From Nematopogon swammerdamellus (lineage: Eukaryota > Arthropoda > Insecta > Lepidoptera > Adelidae), in the NCBI GenBank assembly GCA_946902875.1, contig OX336349.1, positions 7,525,891 through 7,589,890 on the forward strand: a stretch of 64,000 nucleotides of DNA, read 5' to 3'. Shown one piece after another: positions 19,521-30,997 of the stretch. The position numbers and the translations under genes are program-made. Numbering within the stretch: the stretch's first letter is position 1; every line of letters starts with the position of its first letter. The notes beneath the pieces are model-generated. The model was not told where the DNA came from. It searched no databases and saw only the letters and a program-made list of their open reading frames with translations.

Positions 19521-19892
19521 CGGCATAAAATTATTCATTCTTATCATTTGTACTCAAAGTGATATCAATGAAAAATTAAAAAAATAGTCAATGATAATAT
19601 ATAAAATATACTTATGGAATGATAAAACAACAGTGGATTTTTATTTTTCATTTTATTTCATATCACACTGCACAGCTGTGGCTAGTCACAAGCGTGATCT
19701 TGCACGCACGGTCAGCCGAGTGCCGGCAGCTGATTGGCCGACATACATTGCCGATTTTATCGATCAACTCGTCCTGCGCTCGCGCCGCCGATCTGCATCC
19801 ACTACTCTAGATAGAGCGATCTCGTCACTGCACTCTCTCTATTCAGTTGCATAGCAAGTTCTATAGGGCTCGTTCTCCACTCTCAGACTATA
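19521..19892. other. no recognisable feature
   Basis: Contains an open frame 19591-19854 with a GC-richer second half (19690-19810), but no domain is recognisable. Confidence 0.5.
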
Positions 19893-19985
19893 TTCCTATA
19901 ACTTGGTGGGTCCCTAGTTCCTATGACTTGGTGGTTCCCTAGTTCCAATAACTTGGTGATTCCCTAGTTCCTATAACTTGGTGGT
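19893..19985. repeat. 25-bp tandem repeat, about 3.7 copies
   Basis: The unit TTCCTATAACTTGGTGG plus TTCCCTAG repeats at 25-bp spacing with one or two changes per unit. It lies directly before a LINE-K C-terminal remnant. Confidence 0.88.
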
Positions 19986-20082
19986 CTTCAAAAAGCGTAC
20001 CAGTAGATTAGACGACGTTATTTGGTCCGCCTTATTGCTGACATGGCCCCGCAGTAGTGTTATTGATGTGTCTGATTAATAA
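19986..20082 (+). mobile_element. LINE-K C-terminal fragment
   Basis: CTTCAAAAAGCGTACCAGTA and GATTAGACGACGTTATTTGG align with 10855-10905, which encodes FKRRVNKLDDDLFHRL. The shared downstream GTGTTATTGATGTGTCTGAT confirms the match. It is a truncated LINE remnant. Confidence 0.65.
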
Positions 20083-20145
20083 AAAATGTTGCCAAGTGCG
20101 AGTCTGTCTTGCGCATCGAGAGTTCCATACCATCACAATATATGT
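20083..20145 (+). repeat. Rep-F fragment
   Basis: GCCAAGTGCGAGTCTGTCTT then GAGAGTTCCATACCATCAC matches the start of Rep-F at 56043 (GGCCAAGTGCGAGGGCAGAC, GTTCCGTACCATCAC). Confidence 0.65.
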
Positions 20146-21310
20146 GAGCTATGTGTTTGCCAAAATGTTTGTGTTTTTGAAAATAACGAAACGCATAAAT
20201 AAAAACTACGGCAATGTTTTGACTGTCAGGCAAAGCATTGCTTCTTGTAATTAAAATATGAAAAATCCTTTTTTTTTTGCCGCAAATTTTACATTGTTCA
20301 AAAAATCTGCAGTTTACCTGTAATATATGGCTTAATATCTAATAACTCCATTAAAATAAAAATTTTAGCATTTTTTTTATTTAATATTCTTTTGCTTATG
20401 TACTTGCTTATCTTATGTACTTAATCCTAACTTTTTTTAGTTTATTAAATATTTTATATTAATTGTTTCCTTAAGGTACTGTAATGATTACTAAAATAAA
20501 ATTAAAATTAAATGTACGGCTATGCAAATAGTTCGTGTTTATCATAACCCACCCTTTGGCTTCGTCATAGTCGGGTAAAAAAGAACCTACTTCTCTATAT
20601 TTAAATTTTTATTTTTTCAAATGGGCGGCTTTGATTTAATGTACAAAAACCGCAAACGAAAATCCCAAAACAAGCGTGTGAAAATCCAAACCGCTGACAC
20701 CAAGCCGCTATTGCGACGACACTTCCATGCCGTTAGACACGTACAAACATATATAATTAAAATAATACACATTATTTTATATGGCGGCGGTCGTGTCAGT
20801 CGGGTCGACTATGTGACAAATATTCTACTTATGTACGCCCCATCTCTAAATACTAATGTAATACCTTGTCACACTCAATAACTTACTGCGCATCTCTCAA
20901 AATACTACATGTGCCGAGCGATTGTGCGTGTGAAATGGTTCTAGAGAAATATCTTCGCTTTTTTTTATTACAGTTCGTGGACATCGCATCTTCGTCCGTT
21001 CCCACAGTTCAGTTACCAACGTCTGTGGATACTGGCCAATGGCCGAAATATTATGCGAGTTTTAGCGAGAATACTATTGGATGGAAACGAAAGCGATACG
21101 CTTGGAAATTTGTTTGCAGCTTGGTTATCAAGTGATATGTTTACAGCTTGAATAAAAACTAGTAAGGTTTTTATACATACAATTAATTGTACAATGTAAT
21201 TAGTAAGTCGGTACAACGGTGTAATAAAACAGGCGAAAGATAGAAATAAGAGTCTTTTCACCATTTTAATCGTTCGTATTCGAGAGCATCTTTAAGACAT
21301 GTATTTTTTT
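20146..21310. other. no recognisable feature
   Basis: AT-rich. Open frames at 20621-20881, 20866-21135 and 21013-21264 (minus) overlap one another and show no known domain. A lepidopteran-style ACCCACCCTTTGGCTTCGTC near 20548 may be the decayed end of a repeat. Confidence 0.5.
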
Positions 21311-21315
21311 ATTAT

Positions 21316-21452
21316 TGAGGCGAGCCAACCATAAGGTGTCTAACGACGCCTATGAACATTCGGTCGTATGCGGGGGTTGCCATGCCGGCCTGACAGATGC
21401 CTATGTACGGCCCTCTTGAAGGACCTGTGACTGTACTTGGGGGGACATTTAT
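21316..21452 (+). repeat. Rep-G copy
   Basis: Longest match to 17462-17590: AAGGTGTCTAACGACGCC, ACATTCGGTCGTATGCGGG, GTTGCCATGCCGGCC and TTGAAGGACC in the same order. Confidence 0.68.
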
Positions 21453-21483
21453 ATGGTTTATGTATGACTAATGTTTATTGTTT

Positions 21484-21772
21484 ACTAGCTTTTGCCCGGG
21501 CTTCGCTCGCGGTAGACTCGGTTTAATAGCAAATTCGATTTAAACGCAAATATGATAATAAAGGATCGCTACTCTTATATTTTCTGTCTCTCCTGTCCAT
21601 ACTATACTTACTTTCATACTGCTCAGCCCTAAAGCTATTTGGCTTGATGATATAGCCTATAGTGAGCCTCAAGAATGCTATTTCCATTGTTGCAAACCGC
21701 ATCAAAATCTGTTCAATGGTTCCGAAGTTTGCCTAAAACATACATACAGGCACATTCCCTTTTGTAAGAAGT
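21484..21772 (+). repeat. Rep-I copy
   Basis: Starts CTAGCTTTTGCCCGGGCTTC and carries TTAATAGCAAATTCGATTTA, AGGATCGCTACTCTTATATT, CTGCTCAGCCCTAAAGCTAT and a closing CATACATACAGGCACATTCC. The same order in reverse is at 43805-44085. Non-coding, with termini like Rep-D, so probably another non-autonomous element using similar ends. Confidence 0.72.
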
Positions 21773-22876
21773 AGAAATTGTGCTCTCTTATGGCAGTAAG
21801 ACTGCACTCGAGCTTGTAACAAATTGTTCCATCAGGTTCGATTAAACTCACGAAGAAGAACCGGCATTTGGTATGGGATATTTTTGTATTTGGTTTGGTT
21901 CAGGTGTGATTCAGATATTACGTCTGGCGATAGAGCAATCATCCAAAGGCTTTTATTACTCACACGAAAGCTACAAAACGCCGGACCAGACAAATAAACA
22001 GCCAGATTCACCGGCAAACAAGCGACTTATCGAATAGTATAAGTGGAGTTAGCGATAGTGAAAATTCTCCCACATTTTCTCGTTGTCCATCGACGTGCAG
22101 ATGATATAAATCTGCGGTGAAATTACACGGTGTGCGTCTTGCGGCGCGGGCGGCTTCGCTCTGGGCTGTAATGAGAGGCAATTTGAACCGTTTTCACTGC
22201 GACTTGAGAAGCGGGCAACCGGCCGGCCGTGCTGTGCCGGCGCCGACGGATGGACTAACGCCGCGCCGCACTATGATCGTATAGTACATACTAGCTGGAC
22301 AATATTCATGACAGCCTTTTCGTGCATGCTTTATAAACATTACGTATTAAAATTCAACCCAATAACCTACACCTCGTATTAACATGCTGAAGAGCCCTGT
22401 AGCGACACATGAGCGTGATTTCGCGAGATGGAGTAGATTTGAACGCGACGACTGCCCTATTTGTTCCTCGGCGCAACCACTGTCACTGTTTTTCATCAAA
22501 TATGTTAAGTGCGAACGTTATTCACGCATAGAGGTTTCCGTAGCCATTTCCTATTTGTCCATCACCGCGGTGCCCATTAATTATAGTTGAAAACGCGTGA
22601 CTTTGCTTAAATGTTGTTGCCTCCTCGGTATCTATATATACACATTTCAAGCTTCATGAAAATCGTTCAGGCCGTTTAGGAGATATAGACTGTGACGAAA
22701 AGACAGACAGGTATACAAACAGACAGACAGACACACTGAGTGATTTTGCAAGGATTCCTAAAAACGACACCTTTCCGATGAAACTGCTAAACACAATCGC
22801 ATTTATTCTAGGTTGCAGACAAGTAGTACGATCAAGTTCTATATATTGAGGGTCAGTGAATAAGCCAGCTTTCATG
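21773..22876. other. no gene; short shared segment and GC-rich block
   Basis: ATGGCAGTAAGACTGCACTC at 21790 recurs as ATGGCAGTAAGACTGCACCG at 27602, a short dispersed repeat. A GC-rich interval lies at 22130-22270. 22680-22735 has GACAGACAGG-rich simple sequence as in Rep-E. The open frame 22384-22590 has no recognisable domain. Confidence 0.5.
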
Positions 22877-23105
22877 TGTCCAATGAAATACGCCTCAACA
22901 ATTTATCTCTAGTCCTCCCGGCCTTCAGCGGTACAGAACCACTGATTGCCTCCGAGACGTATTTAATGTCGTCGTTCCACCTGGCGGGTGTCTTCCCACA
23001 CGCCGTTTCCTTGTCCACGGCCGCCTGTATAACCGATGGACTTGAACGGTCGTCGTCTCGTCTCGGCTCGACGTGCCCAGCCCACTATCTATTTGAGGCT
23101 GCTTG
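22877..23105 (-). mobile_element. RTE LINE C-terminal fragment
   Basis: The minus strand carries GTGGGCTGGGCACGTCGAGC, a CCGTGGACAAGGAAACGGCG block, CCAGGTGGAACGACGACATT and AATCAGTGGTTCTGTACCGC, i.e. the RTE C-terminal blocks (WAGH-like, R-x-D-D-x-R, RW-DDI, Q-W-x-x-x-AEGR). Frames are broken. A plus-strand open frame over the same interval (22876-23145) is its shadow. Confidence 0.8.
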
Positions 23106-23970
23106 TCATGAATCCATAGCGAAAATTACTATAAGTACAAAATGAAATTAAATATAACTATGTCGGCAGACACCTCATTTCTTGCGAATTCCTAAATGAT
23201 AAATGTTAAATACACGTTTTAACATAATTACATAGGTACATATTCTTTATTTTTGATTCATCATTCGTAAGTAAACTACGCTTGAGTTTTACCAGTTTTG
23301 TTTTTACAGTCTTGCATTTACATAACTATAGATTAAACGATCCGTCGAAGTGTTGTATTTAATAATAAATTATGTTCAATAAATATCTAAAACTAAAAAT
23401 ATGACATCGTCCAGCTTGCACGAGCTAGCCGCTCCACTGTGCGGCGGAGGGCGGTCGCGACACGCACGAGCGCGTTCGCTTCCGAGCTGCGAGTGCATTT
23501 CTTGCGTTCCTCCGCTGCGGCGGCTCAGTGAAAACTGAGGGTGTCTGCAATCAGAGCAAGGTCGTTCAAATCATTCTCGTTTCTTTTCTATATTGAATAC
23601 AACCGTAAATGGCGGTATAGCCGGTTTACAAATAGCACATACAGCGAAGTCTCTGTAGAAAAAAAAACTGGAAACAATTGGCTCTACAATCTACAACTTT
23701 CCTAAAAAGCAGTAATGTTAACGTATGAATTAAATTAAAATGTCACAGATATGAAAGGTATCCTAACATCAATATGTATGGTCCTTCGAACAACCATTGC
23801 AGTCCCAATGGAGGAATTATCATTTTAATTTAGTTAAAAAGTTTGGTGTTACTCTATTGGTTTTTCCTTTATAATATACGTTTTTAAACGGTTTTATTTC
23901 CTCCGTATATTTGTTTGTTTGTTTTTTTTACTGAATTACTGAATAACAAATCGAATAGAAAAATATATTC
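23106..23970. other. no gene; GC-rich block at 23408-23540
   Basis: AT-rich flanks enclose about 130 bases of GC-rich DNA (GTGCGGCGGAGGGCGGTCGC, CTCCGCTGCGGCGGCTCAG). No open frame or repeat partner explains it; it could be a regulatory island or the core of an unrecognised repeat. Confidence 0.5.
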
Positions 23971-24226
23971 TACATACATACGCTTTATCAGAGTTGTCGG
24001 TGTTGTGCTGCAAGTGCTTTTTACAACACAACACCTACGGCTGCATTTAGTAAAGTATTAGGACTAACTATCAAGCAGCAAGTAAGGCACGAAGACACAG
24101 CTGCTGCATGAATCGGTGGAAGGACCGTGCCTAGGTGAGAGGTGGCTAGCCCTTCGCCCTTTAGCACGGCACCTTGTCCTAATCCCTTAGTCGCCTTTTA
24201 CGATATGGACGGGGAGAGATGCAGTG
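23971..24226 (-). repeat. Rep-B, left part, split by the LTR-like element
   Basis: Reverse-orientation Rep-B (GTCGGTGTTGTGCTGCAAGT, GCAGCAAGTAAGGCACGAAG, GTCGCCTTTTACGATATGGA, GGGGAGAGATGCAGTG) that breaks off exactly at 24226. Its missing end is at 30959-30997. The last four bases AGTG form the target duplication. Confidence 0.9.
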
Positions 24227-26182
24227 TGAGATGTGTTCGCCTGATACAAAGTGTATTTGCACCATACGCACACTTCTCATATAAAATTATAATATTTGTT
24301 CCCTCTTATCTAAAATATTTTCGAATTTTAAATTCACACGGTTCACACACGTGCAAATAATTCCCTTGGCGTCAGGATTCTGTAACCTGATACTCTTGGC
24401 AATAAATGTCGTCTATAACAAAAGTTATGGACCCTTTTCAGAAATGGGCTAATTTTGAGTGTTATTTCTTAAAATCTCACAATCTCAAGGACAACAGTAC
24501 AAAAAAAAAACCTTCGAATTTCAAAATGGCTGTTTAGGACTTGATAGGAAAAATTATGAACACGAAAAATGGCGGATAACTGAGGGAGGGGCTTAGATAC
24601 GTCCTACGAATCAGGTGGTGACCTGTTGCGGCCATATTTGCAAGAAGGGAAGAGGAGGTGTTATCATCAAGCTGATGATGGAGAGGTGGGGAGGACAGGA
24701 GGTCAGTCAGAATCGCGCGGGAGAATTGATCGGAGGTCTTCGAGGAGTTCGGAAGATTCAGGAGTTCGAAACGGTCGCCTCTCGGTATTCGACTACGAAC
24801 ATTAATCGAGAAGGAGTCATCGCTCGGTAATTTGGAACGGACTCTACTCGGGCCGGTTTCGCGTTTCGGGAAAGACAATCGATTCCCTCATAACTGGTTT
24901 GGAGTTGAGAACACGGTTTCTCCTCTAGGAAAATTGAAGGGAGCGCGCGGAGTGTCGGGTTTACGTGTTAAGTGACAAGTGAGATAGTGCGAAAATAGGT
25001 ATAATCCGTGGACTTTGAACTCCATTAGTGAAGTGACGTTGTATGCGGGAAGGTGAACGTGGATAGAGAGGCGCCGGTTGCTGAGAAAGCTGGGCGGATG
25101 CCGGGGTAGACTGGATGGGCTTAGAAGCCTGAGCTAAGTTGCATGCTTCAATTAAAAAATATTCCATCGAGACTCATCACTTCCGAGGATCGAAATTGCG
25201 TGCGGTTTTCCACCGAAGCGTCAATTTATTTCGGCGGCCAATTTATTAATCCGCGAACGTAAGACAATTACTCGGTTGCATACTATTGTTCTCGGCGCGT
25301 TACCAAACTTAACAGCGAGGGACAGCGTAAACTTTGCTCAAAAACGGCGCGCGAAATTAGCTCAAAGCCATCGGCGGCCTAGACGTATGATTACAGGAAC
25401 CACTGCAAATCATCTGGCTGAGTGTTTCACGGACTTCAAGGAATCGCCGTGACGTGCGACATATATCACCAACATTGCTGCGCAGCGGTAAAGGATACAT
25501 CACCATCATTACCATGCAGCTGTAAAGAATTTCCACCATCGGAACGAGCTCAGGAATTTCTCACAACCAGCGTAAACACGACAGGTCGTAGTGAAAGATA
25601 GCACTGTATTCTTTGTTATCTGTAACTCACCTGGAAAGTGTATCACGCAAAGGAGAACCCATTTACATTAAATGCACGGTTTAGGTTTAAGTATAATAAG
25701 CTAAAATAGAAGGTCTGTCGATTCGGAAGATGTTTTAAACCTACTTGAGGGGAATTAACTGCGACTTTTACGTAAAGGGGAGTGCTTTGCACCCTGTTCT
25801 CACTTGGTAGCATTGTCATTTCCTGGAGGTCGTTCTAGGTTGATTTTCCACGAGGAAAGTTGGAAACTGAATTCCTTTGAGTCGATCGCCTACAATTAGA
25901 TTAAGCATACTAGATTAGCTCTAAGTAATAGATTAACATAGGTTTAATGATATGCGCATGGTAGTTTTAGGCACCAAACATTCAAGCTGAACGTCCCCGT
26001 CGTGCTTGGTGGGCAATGTGGAGTTTGAACGACTAGATTTGATTATAAATCAAATCTGACGCAAAGAGAATAAACAATCTGAAAGCATATAAAGAATAAA
26101 TTAGTCAAATTTCATAGCGAATCGGCGAGGTAACAAACTAATAATTTTGCATGTTAGAAATAGAAAAGAGCATAATGTCTCA
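24227..26182. repeat. left long terminal direct repeat
   Basis: 1956 bp, identical to 29003-30958 except at 25117 (G versus T) and 25815 (G versus C) as far as I could compare by eye. It starts TGAGATGTGTTCGCC and ends ATAATGTCTCA. AATAAA motifs lie near its end (26067, 26093), and AGATTTGAT/ATCAAATCT forms a hairpin at 26033-26055. Open frames inside (24534-24878 minus, 24615-24830 plus, 24961-25167 minus, 25357-25539 minus) show no known domain. Confidence 0.92.
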
Positions 26183-26439
26183 AATGATGCCGTGAGCCGA
26201 GATGAGTAAAAAATAGGCGTGTCTTACAAATTAATTAATAAAGCACACCTAGACTCATTTAAAGAACCGAGGTTACTATATATCACATAACGTATGGGTC
26301 AAAATTAAATCGAATTGGTTTTATAAATTCAAATGCTTCAGATTGTTCAAAATATTGTGTCAGATTTGATAAGAGTCCAAAACAGCTGTAGTTCGTTTAC
26401 CAATACTATAGACGAGTGCAAACGTTTTGTTCTCCAAAC

Positions 26440-27010
26440 AATAGAGTCGTCGCATGCTGGCAGATACCCTTTTTTTCGCTGTGAGTCGAGGCCGGCGGTG
26501 CAAGCCAACATCGGTTGCGCACGGTCGTAAAATTATTGTTAATCTCAACTTTCTGTTTCAGCTGTTTTTGTCAATTACACTTTTATTATCGCTCTTTAAA
26601 ATGTCGTAAAACAGTATAACACGCGTAAGAAGGGATTCGGTCTAAAATTGTCTAAAACGGAAAAGAAAAATAACAATACGTCTCGGCCTCTCCGAACAGA
26701 ATAGGGAATATTTTTGATAACGAGTCAACTGTGGGTTTGTTTACAAACAAACGTGTTAGTCGTGCGTACGAGCTTTTGTTCGCAGAAACAAAAGAACACG
26801 CATGTTGTCCGGCAGATGATTTTTTGTGCCATCACTGGGTCTAGCCGACGCGAAGGATCAGCTGATCGCTATTGTCTAATTATCTTCACTTTCTGTTTCA
26901 GTATCGCTACGTATTAAAGTTTACTATCGCCATATCTCTCTTTAAAAGGCTCATAAGATAAACTAATACGCGCAAGACTAAATTCGGCCTAAAATCGCCT
27001 TAAACCAAAG
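26440..27010. repeat. diverged tandem duplication, period about 345 bp
   Basis: ACTTTCTGTTTCAG occurs at 26548 and 26889, each followed by matching blocks: TTATCGCTCTTTAAAA versus CATATCTCTCTTTAAAA, ACACGCGTAAGA versus TACGCGCAAGA, and ATTCGGTCTAAAATTG versus ATTCGGCCTAAAATCG. Upstream GCATGCTGGCAGAT versus GCATGTTGTCCGGCAGAT also correspond. Older than the terminal repeats. Confidence 0.7.
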
Positions 27011-27936
27011 ATAAATTTCTAAATTTCCAAACGTAATCTTATATATTCAAAACTTACAGCGGAGGCATAAATAAATCATGACACATTTAACCTTAATCAT
27101 CTACAAAAAAAAAAAATACAAAAAACTAAATATTCAACTAGCATAGCAATGGCATCTCTGCAGTTCAAACATTATCTCTAAACAAAATAATAATTTGCTC
27201 ATAATAATATTGAACTAAAACATCGACAAAATAAATACGGGCTGGATGAATTCCGTTAGAAGTATCTTGGTTGCGCCATAGAAACAATGTAAGGGTAGCT
27301 TTAGTTGCATCGTGTCATTATAAGCTAGAGTTATAGTAACAGATGGGCTAGGGTTGGGTTTTTTTTTTTGCCATATATGTCGTCGTTGTTCCAAGGTTAA
27401 AGGAGATCTTTATTCTTATCTAGGTACTTACACTACTCGGTCGGTCCGTTAAGTTCACTTTATTATCAGCTGATTGGTGTTCTAGTAAGTTTTATTTGTG
27501 TCTGCCGTTATGTGACGATTACAATAGATTAGCGCTATCTTATAGTTTAAATCCTATGTCTTGTATGGTTGTATGTATGTTTATTGGTTATTAATCATTT
27601 ATATGGCAGTAAGACTGCACCGCACTTGTCGCAAATTAGTTCTATCCTGTTTGTATTATATTGTAGTTACTCGTGATCGATCTAAAGGGAAAATGGAACT
27701 GCTCATTGAAATTGTTTCATAGCCAAAGGCTCCATTCTCTACGAGCTTAGGCGATGTACAAGCTGGTGTCTATAAACCTCAATGTAATTAGATAATTCGC
27801 GCAATAATTATTAAATCGTCATTTTCAGAATGCTATTATTTATCTACAGTTTATTGGCGGACATGGACATAAAATACAAAGGTAATGGGTTCGAATCCCT
27901 ATCTCTTAGTATCTGGTGGTGCTGGAACCTTCATCA

Positions 27937-28025
27937 TCAGCCTGTATCGATCCACTGCTGGACATAGGCCTCTCCCAAGGCACGCCACCACACGCGGTCT
28001 TCCGCTCTTCTCACTCTTCTCGCTG
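27937..28025 (-). mobile_element. RTE LINE C-terminal fragment in the LTR-like element
   Basis: The minus strand encodes RVWWRALGEAYVQQWIDTG and a stop, the RTE C-terminal signature seen at 13470 (IGEAYVQQWT). Only about 80-90 bases are kept. Confidence 0.82.
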
Positions 28026-29002
28026 GAACCTTGCATTCGTAATAGTGTATAATTAGGGCACGGTTAGGCGGATGATATAATTTCGCTAACGGTTTTATGT
28101 GTGTACGCACAGGAGACGAACACTGAAGTCTGGACTGAAGGAGGCTGACAGAGGAATATATTCCGAGGTCTCGACGTAAGATAGCACGGAATCCTAATTC
28201 CAATTAGAATTCGATTACAGTAGTTGGAATAGTCATGTCGGCAACGTTTGTTAGGTATAGTTGAGTTTATTTTATGCGATATTCTGTGGATGTCTGAATC
28301 CATAGTACTATCTTTTACTCTGGCGGTGCCATGACGGAGACCTGTCTCTGTATCCTGACTATACTGGGCTAAGGGAGAACTCAATGTACTTTGCGACCAT
28401 TTCCTTTTGGTTGATACATATATACACATAATACAAGTTGAGTAAGTAATATGTTTGGGGAAGCATCTATCTACAGTTTAAATCAGTACATTATGCTGAG
28501 TGGCTTAGGGTAAACGGGAAGAAAACTTTTATGTTCTAGAATTGCGTGGATTATACGCGGTAGTACCTAACTCCTTGTAAGTAGATCCTGTAATAAATAG
28601 ATAGATAAATTCATTATACCCAGAAAAGGTTGTGGTGATGTTTACATATACCTTTTTCTCTCTCTTTCCAATTTATGCATGGTGTCATTCAATGTTTGTT
28701 TTCGTCAATTACGTACATCACATTTTTTTCGAATTTATTTAATTTCTAGGGGACGAGCGGTGCGAACACATGGGGAGGTTATTCAGTCAGCAGATATTTT
28801 CTTGCTCTGAGAAGCGTTCGAAGCAATCGCGGGGCGGCAAAATCGAGGATTTGCGTTCGTCGATAGCGAGTGATGGTTTCCTTCGTCTTTCTGCAGATAG
28901 GGGTGTTACAGTAGTGCAGTCATTGTGCTTATTGTGTTATTAAGATTTTTTCCCTCAAAATACATTCGAATGTATTTCGCCATCTAAAATCTGGCGGTGC
29001 TC

Positions 29003-30958
29003 TGAGATGTGTTCGCCTGATACAAAGTGTATTTGCACCATACGCACACTTCTCATATAAAATTATAATATTTGTTCCCTCTTATCTAAAATATTTTCGA
29101 ATTTTAAATTCACACGGTTCACACACGTGCAAATAATTCCCTTGGCGTCAGGATTCTGTAACCTGATACTCTTGGCAATAAATGTCGTCTATAACAAAAG
29201 TTATGGACCCTTTTCAGAAATGGGCTAATTTTGAGTGTTATTTCTTAAAATCTCACAATCTCAAGGACAACAGTACAAAAAAAAAACCTTCGAATTTCAA
29301 AATGGCTGTTTAGGACTTGATAGGAAAAATTATGAACACGAAAAATGGCGGATAACTGAGGGAGGGGCTTAGATACGTCCTACGAATCAGGTGGTGACCT
29401 GTTGCGGCCATATTTGCAAGAAGGGAAGAGGAGGTGTTATCATCAAGCTGATGATGGAGAGGTGGGGAGGACAGGAGGTCAGTCAGAATCGCGCGGGAGA
29501 ATTGATCGGAGGTCTTCGAGGAGTTCGGAAGATTCAGGAGTTCGAAACGGTCGCCTCTCGGTATTCGACTACGAACATTAATCGAGAAGGAGTCATCGCT
29601 CGGTAATTTGGAACGGACTCTACTCGGGCCGGTTTCGCGTTTCGGGAAAGACAATCGATTCCCTCATAACTGGTTTGGAGTTGAGAACACGGTTTCTCCT
29701 CTAGGAAAATTGAAGGGAGCGCGCGGAGTGTCGGGTTTACGTGTTAAGTGACAAGTGAGATAGTGCGAAAATAGGTATAATCCGTGGACTTTGAACTCCA
29801 TTAGTGAAGTGACGTTGTATGCGGGAAGGTGAACGTGGATAGAGAGGCGCCGGTTGCTGAGAAAGCTGGGCGGATGCCGGGGTAGACTGGATTGGCTTAG
29901 AAGCCTGAGCTAAGTTGCATGCTTCAATTAAAAAATATTCCATCGAGACTCATCACTTCCGAGGATCGAAATTGCGTGCGGTTTTCCACCGAAGCGTCAA
30001 TTTATTTCGGCGGCCAATTTATTAATCCGCGAACGTAAGACAATTACTCGGTTGCATACTATTGTTCTCGGCGCGTTACCAAACTTAACAGCGAGGGACA
30101 GCGTAAACTTTGCTCAAAAACGGCGCGCGAAATTAGCTCAAAGCCATCGGCGGCCTAGACGTATGATTACAGGAACCACTGCAAATCATCTGGCTGAGTG
30201 TTTCACGGACTTCAAGGAATCGCCGTGACGTGCGACATATATCACCAACATTGCTGCGCAGCGGTAAAGGATACATCACCATCATTACCATGCAGCTGTA
30301 AAGAATTTCCACCATCGGAACGAGCTCAGGAATTTCTCACAACCAGCGTAAACACGACAGGTCGTAGTGAAAGATAGCACTGTATTCTTTGTTATCTGTA
30401 ACTCACCTGGAAAGTGTATCACGCAAAGGAGAACCCATTTACATTAAATGCACGGTTTAGGTTTAAGTATAATAAGCTAAAATAGAAGGTCTGTCGATTC
30501 GGAAGATGTTTTAAACCTACTTGAGGGGAATTAACTGCGACTTTTACGTAAAGGGGAGTGCTTTGCACCCTGTTCTCACTTGGTAGCATTCTCATTTCCT
30601 GGAGGTCGTTCTAGGTTGATTTTCCACGAGGAAAGTTGGAAACTGAATTCCTTTGAGTCGATCGCCTACAATTAGATTAAGCATACTAGATTAGCTCTAA
30701 GTAATAGATTAACATAGGTTTAATGATATGCGCATGGTAGTTTTAGGCACCAAACATTCAAGCTGAACGTCCCCGTCGTGCTTGGTGGGCAATGTGGAGT
30801 TTGAACGACTAGATTTGATTATAAATCAAATCTGACGCAAAGAGAATAAACAATCTGAAAGCATATAAAGAATAAATTAGTCAAATTTCATAGCGAATCG
30901 GCGAGGTAACAAACTAATAATTTTGCATGTTAGAAATAGAAAAGAGCATAATGTCTCA
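29003..30958. repeat. right long terminal direct repeat
   Basis: Direct repeat partner of 24227-26182 with no indel over 1956 bp. Only two substitutions were noticed. It is followed by the AGTG target duplication and then the missing end of the split Rep-B copy. Confidence 0.92.
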
Positions 30959-30997
30959 AGTGGGGGCGATTATTTTTAAGTACCGGCCCCACACGTA
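30959..30997 (-). repeat. Rep-B, right remnant after the LTR-like insertion
   Basis: GGGGGCGATTATTTTTAAGT followed by ACCGGCCCCACAC continues the Rep-B copy broken at 24226. The intact arrangement is visible at 32795-32825 and 41517-41565. Confidence 0.9.

Larger units (their letters stand above)
26183..29002. other. internal region of the LTR-like element
   Basis: 2820 bp without recognisable coding. It includes a diverged tandem duplication (about 26440-26660 and 26790-27010), a short segment shared with 21790 (at 27602), an RTE remnant (27937-28025), and a 121-codon minus-strand frame (28064-28429) of no known family. The presence of other repeats suggests captured or ageing DNA, in contrast with the nearly identical terminal repeats. 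Confidence 0.7.
24223..30962. mobile_element. LTR-retrotransposon-like element (LARD-like), 6732 bp plus AGTG target duplication
   Basis: Two direct repeats of 1956 bp (24227-26182, 29003-30958; constant offset 4776) begin TGAGA and end TCTCA, giving TG...CA ends. AGTG flanks both sides (24223-24226, 30959-30962). Removing the insertion restores an uninterrupted Rep-B copy. The internal 2820 bp has no gag, protease, reverse transcriptase or integrase. I also see no TGG-type primer-binding site after 26182 and no polypurine tract before 29003. The best fit is a non-autonomous large retrotransposon derivative; a composite of two short elements carrying captured DNA is the alternative. The element's own strand is unresolved. 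Confidence 0.82.

Noticed and set aside
22876..23145. 89-codon plus-strand gene
   Set aside because: It is the opposite strand of an RTE C-terminal remnant.
28064..28429. 121-codon minus-strand frame as gag or another retroelement protein
   Set aside because: No zinc knuckle, capsid or protease motif; composition is unremarkable and part overlaps sequence beside an RTE scrap.
24227..30958. Simple segmental tandem duplication of 4.8 kb
   Set aside because: A tandem duplication would not explain the TG...CA ends, the flanking AGTG words and the Rep-B copy split precisely at both outer edges.
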